A stretch of DNA of 64,000 bases from Algoriphagus ornithinivorans (GTDB lineage: Bacteria; Bacteroidota; Bacteroidia; Cytophagales; Cyclobacteriaceae): the NCBI RefSeq assembly GCF_900115305.1, contig NZ_FOVW01000001.1, positions 62,001 through 126,000 on the forward strand, read 5' to 3'. A program made the position numbers and the translations under genes. Under the pieces are notes generated by a model. That model was given only the letters and a program-made list of their open reading frames with translations. It was not told where the DNA came from and did no database searches. Of this stretch, positions 52,133-61,456 are shown piece after piece; the stretch's first letter is position 1, and each line of letters opens with the position of its first letter.

Positions 52133-55100
52133 TTAAGGTTTTTTGATATAAACATGGATTTCTGCGATTTCTCCTGTCCTCTGAAATAGCTTAGTGCTAA
52201 GTGATTCATTCAAAATGGTAGAAGGGATTTCTTTAACTTCCCCTTTTGAAAATTGCACTTTTATTTTTTCCTCTTCATGGATATGGTATACTATCGGTAC
52301 CTGACAATAGGTGAAGGCTAGAGAGTTTGCGGGGATCTCCAGGGATTTTTCTTGATGATTAAGGTCGAAATAAGAAAAGCTTTGTGCTTGACTCAAAAAT
52401 TCCTCTTTTCGGAGAATAGTAGTTTGGAAATAAATCTGTCCATCCTGAATCTTTATTCCTAGTTCTGTGAATCTTGTTAGAATATCTTCCTTCACCTGAC
52501 CGGTCATTCCAGGTTGCTGAGCTCCTCTTCCTCCAGGAGTGTGTGAATAAGGGTCAGTTGGAAACGCTCCGTAAAGCTCTGGTGATTTATGGACTCCAAT
52601 TCCCTCATTGATTTCAAAGTAATGTGTAATCAGTTTCCCAACAATTTCTTCGTTTTCTTGCTGTTCTATTGCTTGCACGCAGCATTCTTGGGCAGCAAGG
52701 GCTAGTTTGGAAACCATATGCCAATAAATTGAGCCCAAACCTTCGTATCCATAAAAAGTCCCGGATCTACCCGTAAAGGCTTTATGATTGAATACTGATT
52801 CAAAGGTTTGTAGTAAGGATTTCTTTTCCTTTTCAACTAATTCCTGATAGCTTCCATCTAATTGAGAAAGGGCTTTTTTGAGGCTTTCGGCATTGTTGAA
52901 ATTCCCGTTAAAATGATAATCGCCTGAAACATCCTGCTCAATAATCTGTGTATTTCCTTTCTGTAAGAGTTTTTGAAGGAGTTTAGAATTTTTCACAGCT
53001 TCTTTCGGGACACGATTCCTATCTACAAACAGTGGACGCTGCTTATTCGGATAGAGTATATAGCTGTATTGATCCTCCCTGAATAATTCACTTTTCTTGA
53101 GTGAGTCTAAAACTTCCAAGCTCTCCTTTGGAGATAGGTACCCCGAACTCAAAACAGCTACCTGACCTTCAAGCATTTCACTCAGGTAGGAGATAGAAAC
53201 CTCCTGATCATTTTCCAAAGTCATCAAGTTGTAAGCATGGTAGAGCCCATCCTTTCTTTTATTCGCTTTGATCGAATGATCTACAAATTGTAATGTAAGT
53301 TGTGTGAATTCCAGGAGCTGAGTTTTAGTCAAAGCAGCTTTTTGGGATGAAAATCCATTTTTGTAAATCACATTCCTAAATCTGCTACCTGCTTCTCCAA
53401 GTCCATCCATCACTGTCTTTCTGTCTTGATCGGAAATTTTACCTTTCAAAATTTGCTGATAGGATTTTAGAGTAGCTTCTATTTCATTGAAAAGCTTCAC
53501 TAATTCTTCCGAAACGTGGGAGGATTCAAAATCTGAATTCTTAATTAACTTTTCAAAAAAGGATAAGAATCTTCTGATATAATATAAGGTCACCATGGAG
53601 ACTCCATTACCTACCAAGGCGTTATTGGCGTCATTCCACTCGGGTCTTTGGGTATTCATCCAAATTCCACCTTCCGGTATGAAATTGGAAATTTTTGAAA
53701 GCAGCGTAGCTAGGAGTTTTTCCAGAAAGTTTACCTTATAAATCTCTTGATTACTCGCACTTAAAAGTGCCGCATCTGCTCCAATTTGTTCCCTTTTTTC
53801 TCTGATTTGATGGTCCAGGTCAAAATCAAAATCAATGGTATCTTTAGGGTTATCAATGATTTCCTTATAAGATTTGATCTTGTAGGGAACATTGGCATAA
53901 ACAAACACATCCTTCTTGAAATTTGAGGATAATTTGTCAGCAAAGTGCTTTTCAGAAATTTCAAGGAATTTTAATAGGTAAATTATCTGGTGGTCGCCCC
54001 AATATCCAATGTAAGACCAGGGATCATCGGGCTCAATGGTTTCCCAGTCAAAACCATCTTTTGTAACCCGATAGGGATTATATCCATCGAAAGTGCTCGC
54101 ATTTAAAAATTTGTGAATCATACTTTCAATGAATTCCGGGTAGGAGTAGGCTAAAGCCTCCCAGTTTTGAAAAATATCTCTCCAGTTTCCCTGATAATCC
54201 AAAACTTTGGAGCCATCAGATTCACTTTTTGTATTAATGGAAAATTTATTCCAAGGCCTACTTGGATCCCCGTGCCTTCTACTGAACTTGAGAGGTAAAT
54301 ACTCCAGGCAAAGTCTGCTGAAATCCTTGTCCTCACTATTCTCGGCTATTTGTTGAAGTTCGGTCTGAGGGAATTGCTCAGGGAGCAGCTCTATTTGATG
54401 TTTGTTTGCAGCAAATACTTTTTTATTCGCCTTGGCTAAGTATGGAACAAAGTCCTTTTTCTCAATAGAATAGTTATAATCAAATATTCCTCCCCGCATG
54501 ATGTTGAATAAAACATTTGCAAAATGGCGGGAATTTCTTCGTTGATCGGAGCTCAGTTGTAGTCCGTCGGCAGATGCTGTAAGTGCTCTGAGGTTTTTGG
54601 TGCCGAGGGCAATATCAGCCTTGATTTCTGCTTGGAGATCTCCTGATTTTTTGATGTATTCAGATAAATTAATGACTGCAGACGGGCCTTTGTTCACGTC
54701 TGCCAGAATCATCCAACTTTTCTCTTCTTTGGGCTGAAGTTCAAGTTTTTTATGTATGAGATAAGCTCCTTTTTCAGCCCGTATATCATTTTCAGCCCGA
54801 ATTTCTTCTCCTTTTCTAAAGGCATTCAACTGAAGAGAAGAAAGCAAAATTTGGGCATTTTTCAATCCTATATTCCAAGCCACATTTGCTTTGAGGGCTT
54901 CACTTGGCTCTGCTTTATCCACGATGATGGCGCTGAGAGTGAAGAGGCCTAATTGGGAATCGGATATGATTTCAGTCTTTTTATAAGCGTCAACCAGATT
55001 ACTTGCTGATTGCTGCAAGTCTGGATTTACTCCAAACGGTAGCACATTTTGAATTCCGTCAATCAACTCCAGAGAAACTGGATTTTGACTTTGATTGACC

Positions 55101-55531
55101 AGTCTGCTGGTTTTTACAAAACCGAATTTATCGCTGAAATTCCAGGAGTAGCTAAAAAGAAGGTTGAGATCGTGATTGATTTCTTCGAAAATGATTTTGT
55201 TGCCAAACTCATTTTTGTAGAGGTTTCGGGTAAGTCGAAACACCCCTGTATATCTGTCAGAAAATGGTTCCCAAATTTTAAAAGAACCTCCCTCTTGGAT
55301 TCTAAAAATGCTTTTATTGCCAGTAATTTCGTAGTACTCGGTGATTTTATCATCAGTATAATAGGGGAATAATGCATAATTGCTGTTTTTCCTACCGGCT
55401 GAAAGTCCTCCACTGCTTGAGATGAACAACCAGTGATCCGAGTCACTGACCACACTCATGAAAAATGGTCTTAAAGAATCAATATTTGGGATTTTATAAT
55501 ATCCTTCGTTTTCAAATTGGACGTAATCCAT
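52133..55531 (-). CDS. GH149/GH94-type beta-1,3-gluco-oligosaccharide phosphorylase
   Basis: An 1132-aa protein without a signal peptide, so it is cytoplasmic. It looks like a clan GH-Q inverting phosphorylase: an N-terminal beta-sandwich (about 1-330) with WLFISSSGGLSAGR and RNLYKNEF, then an alpha/alpha barrel with YQGNWRDIFQNWEALAYSYPEF and the QRPEWNDANNALVG motif (near residue 630), where Asp is the expected catalytic acid. The length and the GH17 neighbour fit GH149 rather than GH94 (shorter) or GH161. It would cleave imported oligosaccharides with phosphate to glucose 1-phosphate. It opens the four-gene minus-strand unit. Confidence 0.78.
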   Translation of the reverse strand: MDYVQFENEGYYKIPNIDSLRPFFMSVVSDSDHWLFISSSGGLSAGRKNSNYALFPYYTDDKITEYYEITGNKSIFRIQEGGSFKIWEPFSDRYTGVFRLTRNLYKNEFGNKIIFEEINHDLNLLFSYSWNFSDKFGFVKTSRLVNQSQNPVSLELIDGIQNVLPFGVNPDLQQSASNLVDAYKKTEIISDSQLGLFTLSAIIVDKAEPSEALKANVAWNIGLKNAQILLSSLQLNAFRKGEEIRAENDIRAEKGAYLIHKKLELQPKEEKSWMILADVNKGPSAVINLSEYIKKSGDLQAEIKADIALGTKNLRALTASADGLQLSSDQRRNSRHFANVLFNIMRGGIFDYNYSIEKKDFVPYLAKANKKVFAANKHQIELLPEQFPQTELQQIAENSEDKDFSRLCLEYLPLKFSRRHGDPSRPWNKFSINTKSESDGSKVLDYQGNWRDIFQNWEALAYSYPEFIESMIHKFLNASTFDGYNPYRVTKDGFDWETIEPDDPWSYIGYWGDHQIIYLLKFLEISEKHFADKLSSNFKKDVFVYANVPYKIKSYKEIIDNPKDTIDFDFDLDHQIREKREQIGADAALLSASNQEIYKVNFLEKLLATLLSKISNFIPEGGIWMNTQRPEWNDANNALVGNGVSMVTLYYIRRFLSFFEKLIKNSDFESSHVSEELVKLFNEIEATLKSYQQILKGKISDQDRKTVMDGLGEAGSRFRNVIYKNGFSSQKAALTKTQLLEFTQLTLQFVDHSIKANKRKDGLYHAYNLMTLENDQEVSISYLSEMLEGQVAVLSSGYLSPKESLEVLDSLKKSELFREDQYSYILYPNKQRPLFVDRNRVPKEAVKNSKLLQKLLQKGNTQIIEQDVSGDYHFNGNFNNAESLKKALSQLDGSYQELVEKEKKSLLQTFESVFNHKAFTGRSGTFYGYEGLGSIYWHMVSKLALAAQECCVQAIEQQENEEIVGKLITHYFEINEGIGVHKSPELYGAFPTDPYSHTPGGRGAQQPGMTGQVKEDILTRFTELGIKIQDGQIYFQTTILRKEEFLSQAQSFSYFDLNHQEKSLEIPANSLAFTYCQVPIVYHIHEEEKIKVQFSKGEVKEIPSTILNESLSTKLFQRTGEIAEIHVYIKKP

Positions 55532-56171
55532 GTTTTATCTATAAAGGGTTTGTTTTGTCAATTGGGAAAAAGAAGGCAAAAATTCTTTGGCAAAACGCCA
55601 TTTTCACTCTTTCTTCCTTCTATTTCAAATTTGAATATAATTTTTATTAGATGTGGATTGAAATTAATCAATAGATTGGCAAATGATACTTTTGAGATGT
55701 TATAGGACTTTCACAATTCTTTCACTTTTGAAAAAATAACCAATTTAATCGCTGATAAAGGCAATTTGAACGGGTATCAATGAGAAAGTGGATGGGAGGC
55801 TAATTATAAACTCTCGCTCTTTGAAAAAGCGAAGTAGGGTAGGTGACCTGATATTTTGAAAGATATTTTAATAAAAACCAAAGAATTTATTGAATACCTT
55901 TTTTGGTACAATTCTTTCGTTGAATTGTTTTTTCTTTTGGCTAAAAATGTGAACCTTTCGCCGAGTTTAGAAGAATACGGCTCTTTTTGAAGAATCAAGA
56001 AAATTCCCCGCTCGTGTAAAAATTGGCTTAATCATGCTCTAAAAGCGGAATTTTTCGAAAAAATCTAAAAGAGTCCATTGTTTTTTGAATATAAAAAATG
56101 ATAACTTTAAAACTCGATTTTAGTGTAGAAACCATTTAACCTTTATCAAAAGTCTATTTAAAAATCACATT
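55532..56171. other. 640-bp intergenic region between phosphorylase and exbB
   Basis: A long A/T-rich gap between divergent genes. A weak hairpin (55908-55914 with 55922-55928, followed by T residues) might end a small RNA. The strand-minus open frame at 55804-55998 has no family features. I see no tRNA, repeat or riboswitch class I can name. A promoter for exbB is near the right end. Confidence 0.5.
56078..56109 (+). promoter_or_regulatory. Putative promoter of the exbB operon
   Basis: TTG (56078-56080), 21 bases and TAACTTTA (56102-56109), one base from TAnnTTTG. A leader of about 55 nt would follow. Confidence 0.35.
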
Positions 56172-56978
56172 ATGAGAAAGTTAATCGCTTTGTTCATGCT
56201 TGCAGGTATCCTATTCGCGCCTGTTTTCGCTAACGCACAAGAAGCAGAATCAGATTCTGCAGCACAAGAAGAAACAACCCCTGTAGCAGAACCTGCTGCA
56301 ACTCCGGCCATCGTAGACGATGAGATCGTAGAGGAGGAAGTAGGCTTTCACCAAGTAGTTAAAGAAAAATTTATCGAAGGTGATCCTCTTTACATGACTC
56401 CAGTATTGATCTGTTTGATCTTAGGTCTTGCAGTGGCATTGGAAAGAATCATCACTTTGAATCTTTCTACTACCAACACTAAAAAATTGTTGGCTAAAGT
56501 TGAAGATGCTCTTTCTTCTGGAGGAGTTGAAGCAGCTAAGGACGTTACTAAAAGTACTAAGGGTCCAGTTGCCTCTATCTTTACACAAGGTCTAATGAGA
56601 TACTCTGAAGGTATCGAAATGGTAGAAAAATCTATCATCTCTTACGGTTCAGTAGAAATGGGACGTTTGGAAAAAGGTCTTGTTTGGATCTCCCTATTTA
56701 TCTCCCTTGCTCCGATGTTGGGTTTCATGGGTACAGTAATTGGTATGATCGGTGCATTCGACTCTATCGAAGCTGCTGGTGATATCTCTCCATCCCTTGT
56801 AGCAGGTGGTATTAAAATCGCCCTTTTGACCACAGTAGCTGGTTTGATCGTAGCGATCATCCTACAGTTGTTCTACAACTACTGCGTGGCTAAAATTGAC
56901 TCTTTGGTTAATGACATGGAGGATGCTTCTATCACATTGGTAGATATCCTAGTGAAGCACAAATTGACTGGTAAGTAA
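56172..56978 (+). CDS. exbB: MotA/TolQ/ExbB proton channel protein with exported acidic N-terminus
   Basis: The proton-channel subunit that energises TonB-type transport or a related envelope machine. Unlike E. coli ExbB it begins with a signal peptide (1-23, ANA-Q) followed by an Ala/Glu/Pro-rich periplasmic stretch (24-60). Helices lie at about 73-95, 171-195 and 212-238; SLAPMLGFMGTVIGMIGAF and GGIKIALLTTVAGLIVAI contain the conserved pore Thr and the helix-breaking prolines and glycines of the family. It starts the four-gene unit with two ExbD genes. Confidence 0.92.
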   Translation: MRKLIALFMLAGILFAPVFANAQEAESDSAAQEETTPVAEPAATPAIVDDEIVEEEVGFHQVVKEKFIEGDPLYMTPVLICLILGLAVALERIITLNLSTTNTKKLLAKVEDALSSGGVEAAKDVTKSTKGPVASIFTQGLMRYSEGIEMVEKSIISYGSVEMGRLEKGLVWISLFISLAPMLGFMGTVIGMIGAFDSIEAAGDISPSLVAGGIKIALLTTVAGLIVAIILQLFYNYCVAKIDSLVNDMEDASITLVDILVKHKLTGK

Positions 56979-57034
56979 TAACTACCGGCATTTGCTGAAT
57001 TTCAATCAATTGTTAATCCCAAAGAAGACATATT

Positions 57035-57364
57035 ATGGATACTTATGATATTTTACTTTACGGAAGCTATCTACTCATTGCGGTAGGAGCAGTCGTATCC
57101 ATCCTGATGCCTTTGATCCAATCTTTGGACAATCCAAAAAGCTTGGCAAAGACAGCCGCTGGCATCATTGGAATCGTAGTGTTGTTCTTCATTGCTTATT
57201 CTATTTCTAGCAACGAAGTACTTCCAAAATTTGAGGCAGACCCTTTTAACTTGACCCCTGCTGGTTCTCAGTTTGTAGGTGGTATGCTGATCACAACTTA
57301 TATTCTCGCAATCCTTGCTCTTGTGAGCATTGTGTTTACAGAATTCAATAAAGCTATTAAGTAA
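57035..57364 (+). CDS. Small three-helix membrane protein between exbB and exbD
   Basis: A 109-aa protein with three predicted membrane helices (about 9-31, 39-57, 80-103) and short loops. I do not recognise the family. It lies 56 bp after exbB and 2 bp before exbD, so it is certainly expressed with them; it may be an accessory subunit of the complex. The two halves DPFNLTPAGS and ALVSIVFTEF suggest a periplasmic loop between helices 2 and 3. Confidence 0.75.
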   Translation: MDTYDILLYGSYLLIAVGAVVSILMPLIQSLDNPKSLAKTAAGIIGIVVLFFIAYSISSNEVLPKFEADPFNLTPAGSQFVGGMLITTYILAILALVSIVFTEFNKAIK

Positions 57365-57366
57365 TT

Positions 57367-57996
57367 ATGGCCAGAAAGAAAAATAGAATGAGCCAGGAGG
57401 TTAATGCAGGTTCGATGGCAGACATCGCCTTCCTGCTCCTAATCTTCTTTCTCGTTACTACGACGATCGCTTCGGATAAAGGTATCTTAAACGTACTTCC
57501 TCCGAAACTCGATCCTAATAATCCTCCGCCAGAAATTGATAAAAACGAGCGTAATATCTTTACGATATTGATCAACGCAAATGATCAGCTTTTGGTAGAA
57601 GGTGAATATGCTGAAGCAGACGGTTTGGATGAAAAGATTAAGCTTTTTGTCTTAAACTTTGGTCAGCCAAATGAAGAAGCTCAAGGTTTGTATAATTCGC
57701 TTCCAGCTTCTCTGAAAGCGATGTCTAGAAGAGACCCTGAATCATCTGATCATCCAGGAGAAGCGGTAGTATCTATTAAGACCAACCGTGGAACTAGCTA
57801 TGATAGATATTTGGAGGTTTTTGACTTAGCAAAGAAAGCCTACTTCGAAATTTATGCGGAAAGGGTAAATCTAAGAACGGAAGAGTATCGTGCCTTAACA
57901 GGTAAAGATGAAGCTGAGCAGTCTTTGATTGACCGAGGAAAAGAAGGAATCCCAATGGCGATTTCTATTGCAGAACCTGATAAAATTGGTAGTTGA
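57367..57996 (+). CDS. exbD: ExbD/TolR-family protein, first copy (long)
   Basis: The single-helix partner of ExbB. Helix 18-38 begins with MADIAFLLLIFFLV, where Asp19 is the essential proton-carrying residue. The periplasmic domain is longer than usual (209 aa; about 140 in E. coli), with an acidic insert in the middle (about 80-130) before the VVSIKTNRGTSYDRYLEVFD strand-helix pair. The long form is common in Bacteroidota. The second ExbD starts one base after its stop. Confidence 0.9.
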   Translation: MARKKNRMSQEVNAGSMADIAFLLLIFFLVTTTIASDKGILNVLPPKLDPNNPPPEIDKNERNIFTILINANDQLLVEGEYAEADGLDEKIKLFVLNFGQPNEEAQGLYNSLPASLKAMSRRDPESSDHPGEAVVSIKTNRGTSYDRYLEVFDLAKKAYFEIYAERVNLRTEEYRALTGKDEAEQSLIDRGKEGIPMAISIAEPDKIGS

Positions 57997-57997
57997 T

Positions 57998-58462
57998 ATG
58001 GCAAAGTTTAGCAAAAAGACCAAGACTTCTGAGAATATCCCAACCTCTGCCTTACCAGATATTATTTTCATGCTTCTATTCTTCTTCATGGTAACAACCG
58101 TGTTGAGGGAGCAGGAAATTTTGGTAGAGCAGAAGATACCTCAGGCTACCCAGCTTCAGAAGCTGCAGAAGAAGACATTGATTTCTTATATCTATATTGG
58201 TAAGCCGAAAAATACAGGCCTTTATGGCTCTGAACCTAGAGTTCAGGCCAATGATGCTTTGCTTACTCCTGCTGACATCGTTCAGTGGGTAAACCAAGAA
58301 AGAGATATGCTTCCAGAAGCTGATAGAAATATGATTACTATTTCTATGAAAATTGATAGAGATGTAAAAATGGGTCCGATTTCGGACGTTCAAACAGAAC
58401 TAAGAGAGGCTGATGCCCGAAGGGTATTGTATGCTTCTGTGGGTAAAGTTCAAAAGGACTAA
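57998..58462 (+). CDS. exbD: ExbD/TolR-family protein, second copy
   Basis: A 154-aa ExbD with helix 19-38 (Asp21 in LPDIIFMLLFFFMVTT) and a periplasmic domain ending ISDVQTELREADARRVLYAS. Start 57998 (MAKFSKKTKT) is taken because the upstream extension to 57929 would overlap the first exbD and carry no family similarity. The two ExbD proteins differ in length and are not simple duplicates, suggesting a heterodimeric arrangement around the ExbB ring. A hairpin terminator follows 18 bp later. Confidence 0.9.
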   Translation: MAKFSKKTKTSENIPTSALPDIIFMLLFFFMVTTVLREQEILVEQKIPQATQLQKLQKKTLISYIYIGKPKNTGLYGSEPRVQANDALLTPADIVQWVNQERDMLPEADRNMITISMKIDRDVKMGPISDVQTELREADARRVLYASVGKVQKD

Positions 58463-58480
58463 AATACCCAATATTTAAAA

Positions 58481-58513
58481 AAGCTGCTTCAATCATGAGG
58501 CAGCTTTTTTTTT
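58481..58513 (+). terminator. Terminator of the exbB-exbD unit
   Basis: Ten-base stem AAGCTGCTTC / GAGGCAGCTT (58481-58490 with 58497-58506, one G-T pair), six-base loop and a long T run. Confidence 0.9.
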
Positions 58514-58605
58514 GCCCTTTTGGTATTGCTCTTGTCTCCGATCACAAAAAATAGATTAGAATATCCTCTAATAAATTGTATTTTTCTAATTCATACCTGC
58601 GATCA

Positions 58606-59919
58606 ATGCTAGCCAACCTGAAAAATAAAAAGAAAGTCCAAAATGCTTGGGCTATGTATGACTGGGCTAATTCTGTCTATAGTTTGGTCATTACTTCAAC
58701 CATCTTTCCTGTTTATTACAATAGCGTTACCAAAGGATTGGATGATTCAGATATCGTATCTTTCTTTGGTTTTGAGATCATTAATACAGTCCTGTATTCT
58801 TATTCTATCTCTTTTTCTTTTTTGATCATTGCCATTATCTCCCCTTTACTTTCGGGTATGGCTGATTCAAGTGGAAAGAAACTTGAATTCATGAAGTTCT
58901 TTGCCTATTTAGGGTCAGCAGCTTGTGTTGGATTGTACTTTTTTGATGCAAGTAATGTGGAATGGGGAATCATCTGCAGTATCACTGCAAGTATTGGATA
59001 TGCAGGAAGTATTGTGTTTTATAATGCCTATTTGCCTGAAATTTCTGAGGAGAAAGAATATGATTTACTGAGTGCCAAAGGCTTTGCCTTAGGGTATGTA
59101 GGTTCAGTAATACTTTTGGTCGTAAATCTTTTAATGATCCAAATGCCACATTTATTCGGGATCCCTGATGGAGGTGTAGCTGCAAGGTTATCTTTTTTAA
59201 TCACGGGAATTTGGTGGGCTGGCTTTTCTCAAATACCGTTCAGAATTCTTCCAAAAAATCCATACAACAGGAAGTTGAAAAGGGAATTGCTATTTCATGG
59301 TTATCAGGAGATAAGAAAAGTGTTTTTTCAGATACGAGAAATTAAAGTTATGAATCGCTTCTTGGCTTCATTTTTCTTCTATTCCATGGGGGTACAAACG
59401 ACTATGTATTTGGCGGCTACTTTTGGCGACAAGGAGTTGGGCTTACCAGGAGATCAATTGATCATGACTGTTCTTATCATCCAATTTGTAGCCATAATAG
59501 GTAGTTATCTGTTTGCTTTTATATCCAAAAAATATGGAAATAAGGTTAGTTTGGTGATTATGGTATTGATCTGGACAGGGATCTGTGCTGCGGCTTATCA
59601 CGTGTATACAGTTTATGAGTTTTTTGCCTTGGCTTTTGTCGTTGGAATGGTCATGGGAGGAATTCAGTCTTTATCGAGATCTACTTATTCCAAGCTTATA
59701 CCAAGAAATACCACTGATCACGCATCTTTTTTTAGCTTTTATGATGTGACGGAAAAAATGGCTATCGTTTTGGGTACTTTTTCTTACGGAGTCATTGAAC
59801 AGCTGACTGGGAATATGAGGAACAGTGCCTTATCTTTAGGTATATTTTTCTTAGTAGGCCTAGGCTTTTTGCTATTGGTAAGTATTCCAAAGCAGGAATT
59901 GTCTCATTCAAAGGTATAG
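58606..59919 (+). CDS. UMF1-type MFS transporter
   Basis: A 437-aa membrane protein with about 12 helices. The N-terminal AWAMYDWANSVYSLVI (about 15-30) and the MGGIQSLSRSTYSKLIP motif (about 355-370) are marks of the UMF1/Atg22-like branch of the MFS. Start 58606 (MLANLKNKKK) gives the standard N-terminus; a TTG start at 58576 is less likely. Cargo unknown. It is followed by the NAD(P)HX repair gene after 3 bp. Confidence 0.87.
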   Translation: MLANLKNKKKVQNAWAMYDWANSVYSLVITSTIFPVYYNSVTKGLDDSDIVSFFGFEIINTVLYSYSISFSFLIIAIISPLLSGMADSSGKKLEFMKFFAYLGSAACVGLYFFDASNVEWGIICSITASIGYAGSIVFYNAYLPEISEEKEYDLLSAKGFALGYVGSVILLVVNLLMIQMPHLFGIPDGGVAARLSFLITGIWWAGFSQIPFRILPKNPYNRKLKRELLFHGYQEIRKVFFQIREIKVMNRFLASFFFYSMGVQTTMYLAATFGDKELGLPGDQLIMTVLIIQFVAIIGSYLFAFISKKYGNKVSLVIMVLIWTGICAAAYHVYTVYEFFALAFVVGMVMGGIQSLSRSTYSKLIPRNTTDHASFFSFYDVTEKMAIVLGTFSYGVIEQLTGNMRNSALSLGIFFLVGLGFLLLVSIPKQELSHSKV

Positions 59920-59922
59920 ATC

Positions 59923-61395
59923 ATGATCAAGATTTTAGCAGGAGAAAGTGTTTCCAAACTGGATCAACTCCATTGTAAGAGCGCTAATATCAGTTCCTAT
60001 GAGTTGATGGAAAAAGCTGCGCAAGAATTTGAAAAATGGTTTTACCATCAAGAATTCTCAAAAGAATCTCCAATTCTAATATTCTGTGGGTCGGGAAATA
60101 ATGGAGGTGACGGTTTTGCGATAGCAAGATTATTATCTCAAAAGAATCACAAGATTTTAGTAATCAAATGCTTTGGAGATAATTCAAAATTAAGTGCAGA
60201 CGCCGGCAAAAATCTTGAAATGCTTCCGACTAAAGTTAAGGAAGTCTTTTTTAAGGAGTTTCAGGCACCTACAGAGCCTTGTATTATCATTGATGCATTT
60301 CTAGGCGTTGGGTTGAGCGGTCCCTTACGTGATAGCGCAAAACCAATTATAGAAAGGATGAATTCTCTTCAGGGGAAAAAAATTGCTATAGATATTCCGT
60401 CGGGCCTTCCTTCGGAAGGACTAGGTTCAGAGCTTTCTTTTCAGGCAGATGTGACAGTGAGTTTTGCTTTTCCAAAACTTGCATTGATCCTTCCTGAAAA
60501 TGCGGAATCGGTAGGGGAATTGGAAGTATGTGATATTGGTATTCCAGATAAGAGGTATGAGGAGTTTGAAGGAAGCCTCTATTTTATTCAAGCGAAAGAT
60601 ATACCTGCTTTACATAAAAAATTCCATCGATTTTCTCATAAAGGAGACTTTGGGAAAATCCTGTTGGTAGGAGGCGGACATGGAAAAATGGGAGCCATTA
60701 TTTTGGCGGCCAAGAGTGCATTACGGACAGGTTCAGGACTGGTCACTTGTCATATAGAAGAAAGTGAAAGACTCAGCATTCAGGCTGCTCTACCAGAGGC
60801 GATGTGTAATTGGGGGCTGATTCCCAATGCTGACTATTATGATGCGGTCGGGATAGGTCCAGGCTGGGGCGTAGAAAGTAGAAAGAATCAATTGGAGGCC
60901 TTGCTGAAAGACTTTCATTTCCCGATTGTTTTGGATGCAGATGGTATCAATATTTTGGCAAAATTTCCGGAATTGATTCCTTTGGTGCCCAAGAACTCAA
61001 TTCTTACTCCGCATATAGGAGAGTTTCAAAGATTGGTAGGCCCAGCATCCAATCATCAGGAAAGAATGAATCAAGCCAAAGACTTTGCTATAAAGCATGA
61101 GTTGATCTTAATCCTAAAAGGTGCAAATACAGTGATTTCTATGCCTGATGGAAGGCAATTGATTAATAGCACAGGTACTCAGTTTATGGCTACAGGAGGA
61201 GCAGGTGATATTCTCACTGGAATGATTACTGGTTACTTGGGAATGGGATATAGTCCGGAATCAGCGGCAGTTTGCGGGGTTTTTCATCATGGATTGGCTG
61301 GTGAATTGGCGGGAAAACGAAAAGGTAGAGGAACCATAGCAGGTGACATCATTGAGTCGATCCCGGAAACCTATTTTTATTTGGATATTTCCTGA
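59923..61395 (+). CDS. nnr: Bifunctional NAD(P)H-hydrate epimerase/dehydratase
   Basis: Repairs damaged NADHX and NADPHX. The N-terminal YjeF_N epimerase domain (about 1-215) has GNNGGDGFAIARLL; the C-terminal ADP/ATP-dependent dehydratase (about 230-490) shows GKILLVGGGHGKMGA, LDADGINILA, LTPHIGEF and TGGAGDILTGMITG, the ribokinase-like nucleotide and anion sites. Length 490 is normal for the fused protein. It follows the UMF1-type gene by 3 bp, so an operon is likely. Confidence 0.93.
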   Translation: MIKILAGESVSKLDQLHCKSANISSYELMEKAAQEFEKWFYHQEFSKESPILIFCGSGNNGGDGFAIARLLSQKNHKILVIKCFGDNSKLSADAGKNLEMLPTKVKEVFFKEFQAPTEPCIIIDAFLGVGLSGPLRDSAKPIIERMNSLQGKKIAIDIPSGLPSEGLGSELSFQADVTVSFAFPKLALILPENAESVGELEVCDIGIPDKRYEEFEGSLYFIQAKDIPALHKKFHRFSHKGDFGKILLVGGGHGKMGAIILAAKSALRTGSGLVTCHIEESERLSIQAALPEAMCNWGLIPNADYYDAVGIGPGWGVESRKNQLEALLKDFHFPIVLDADGINILAKFPELIPLVPKNSILTPHIGEFQRLVGPASNHQERMNQAKDFAIKHELILILKGANTVISMPDGRQLINSTGTQFMATGGAGDILTGMITGYLGMGYSPESAAVCGVFHHGLAGELAGKRKGRGTIAGDIIESIPETYFYLDIS

Positions 61396-61456
61396 TTTAA
61401 CATAGTAAAAGCAAACTTTATTTTTTTTCTTGTGGTTCAAGGCTAAAGCAATTTTG

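Noticed and set aside
55804..55998. 64-codon minus-strand open frame
   Set aside because: It has no family features or start context and lies in an A/T-rich gap, as expected by chance.
58576..58605. TTG start for the UMF1-type transporter
   Set aside because: The ATG at 58606 gives the standard N-terminus and the extra codons look untranslated.
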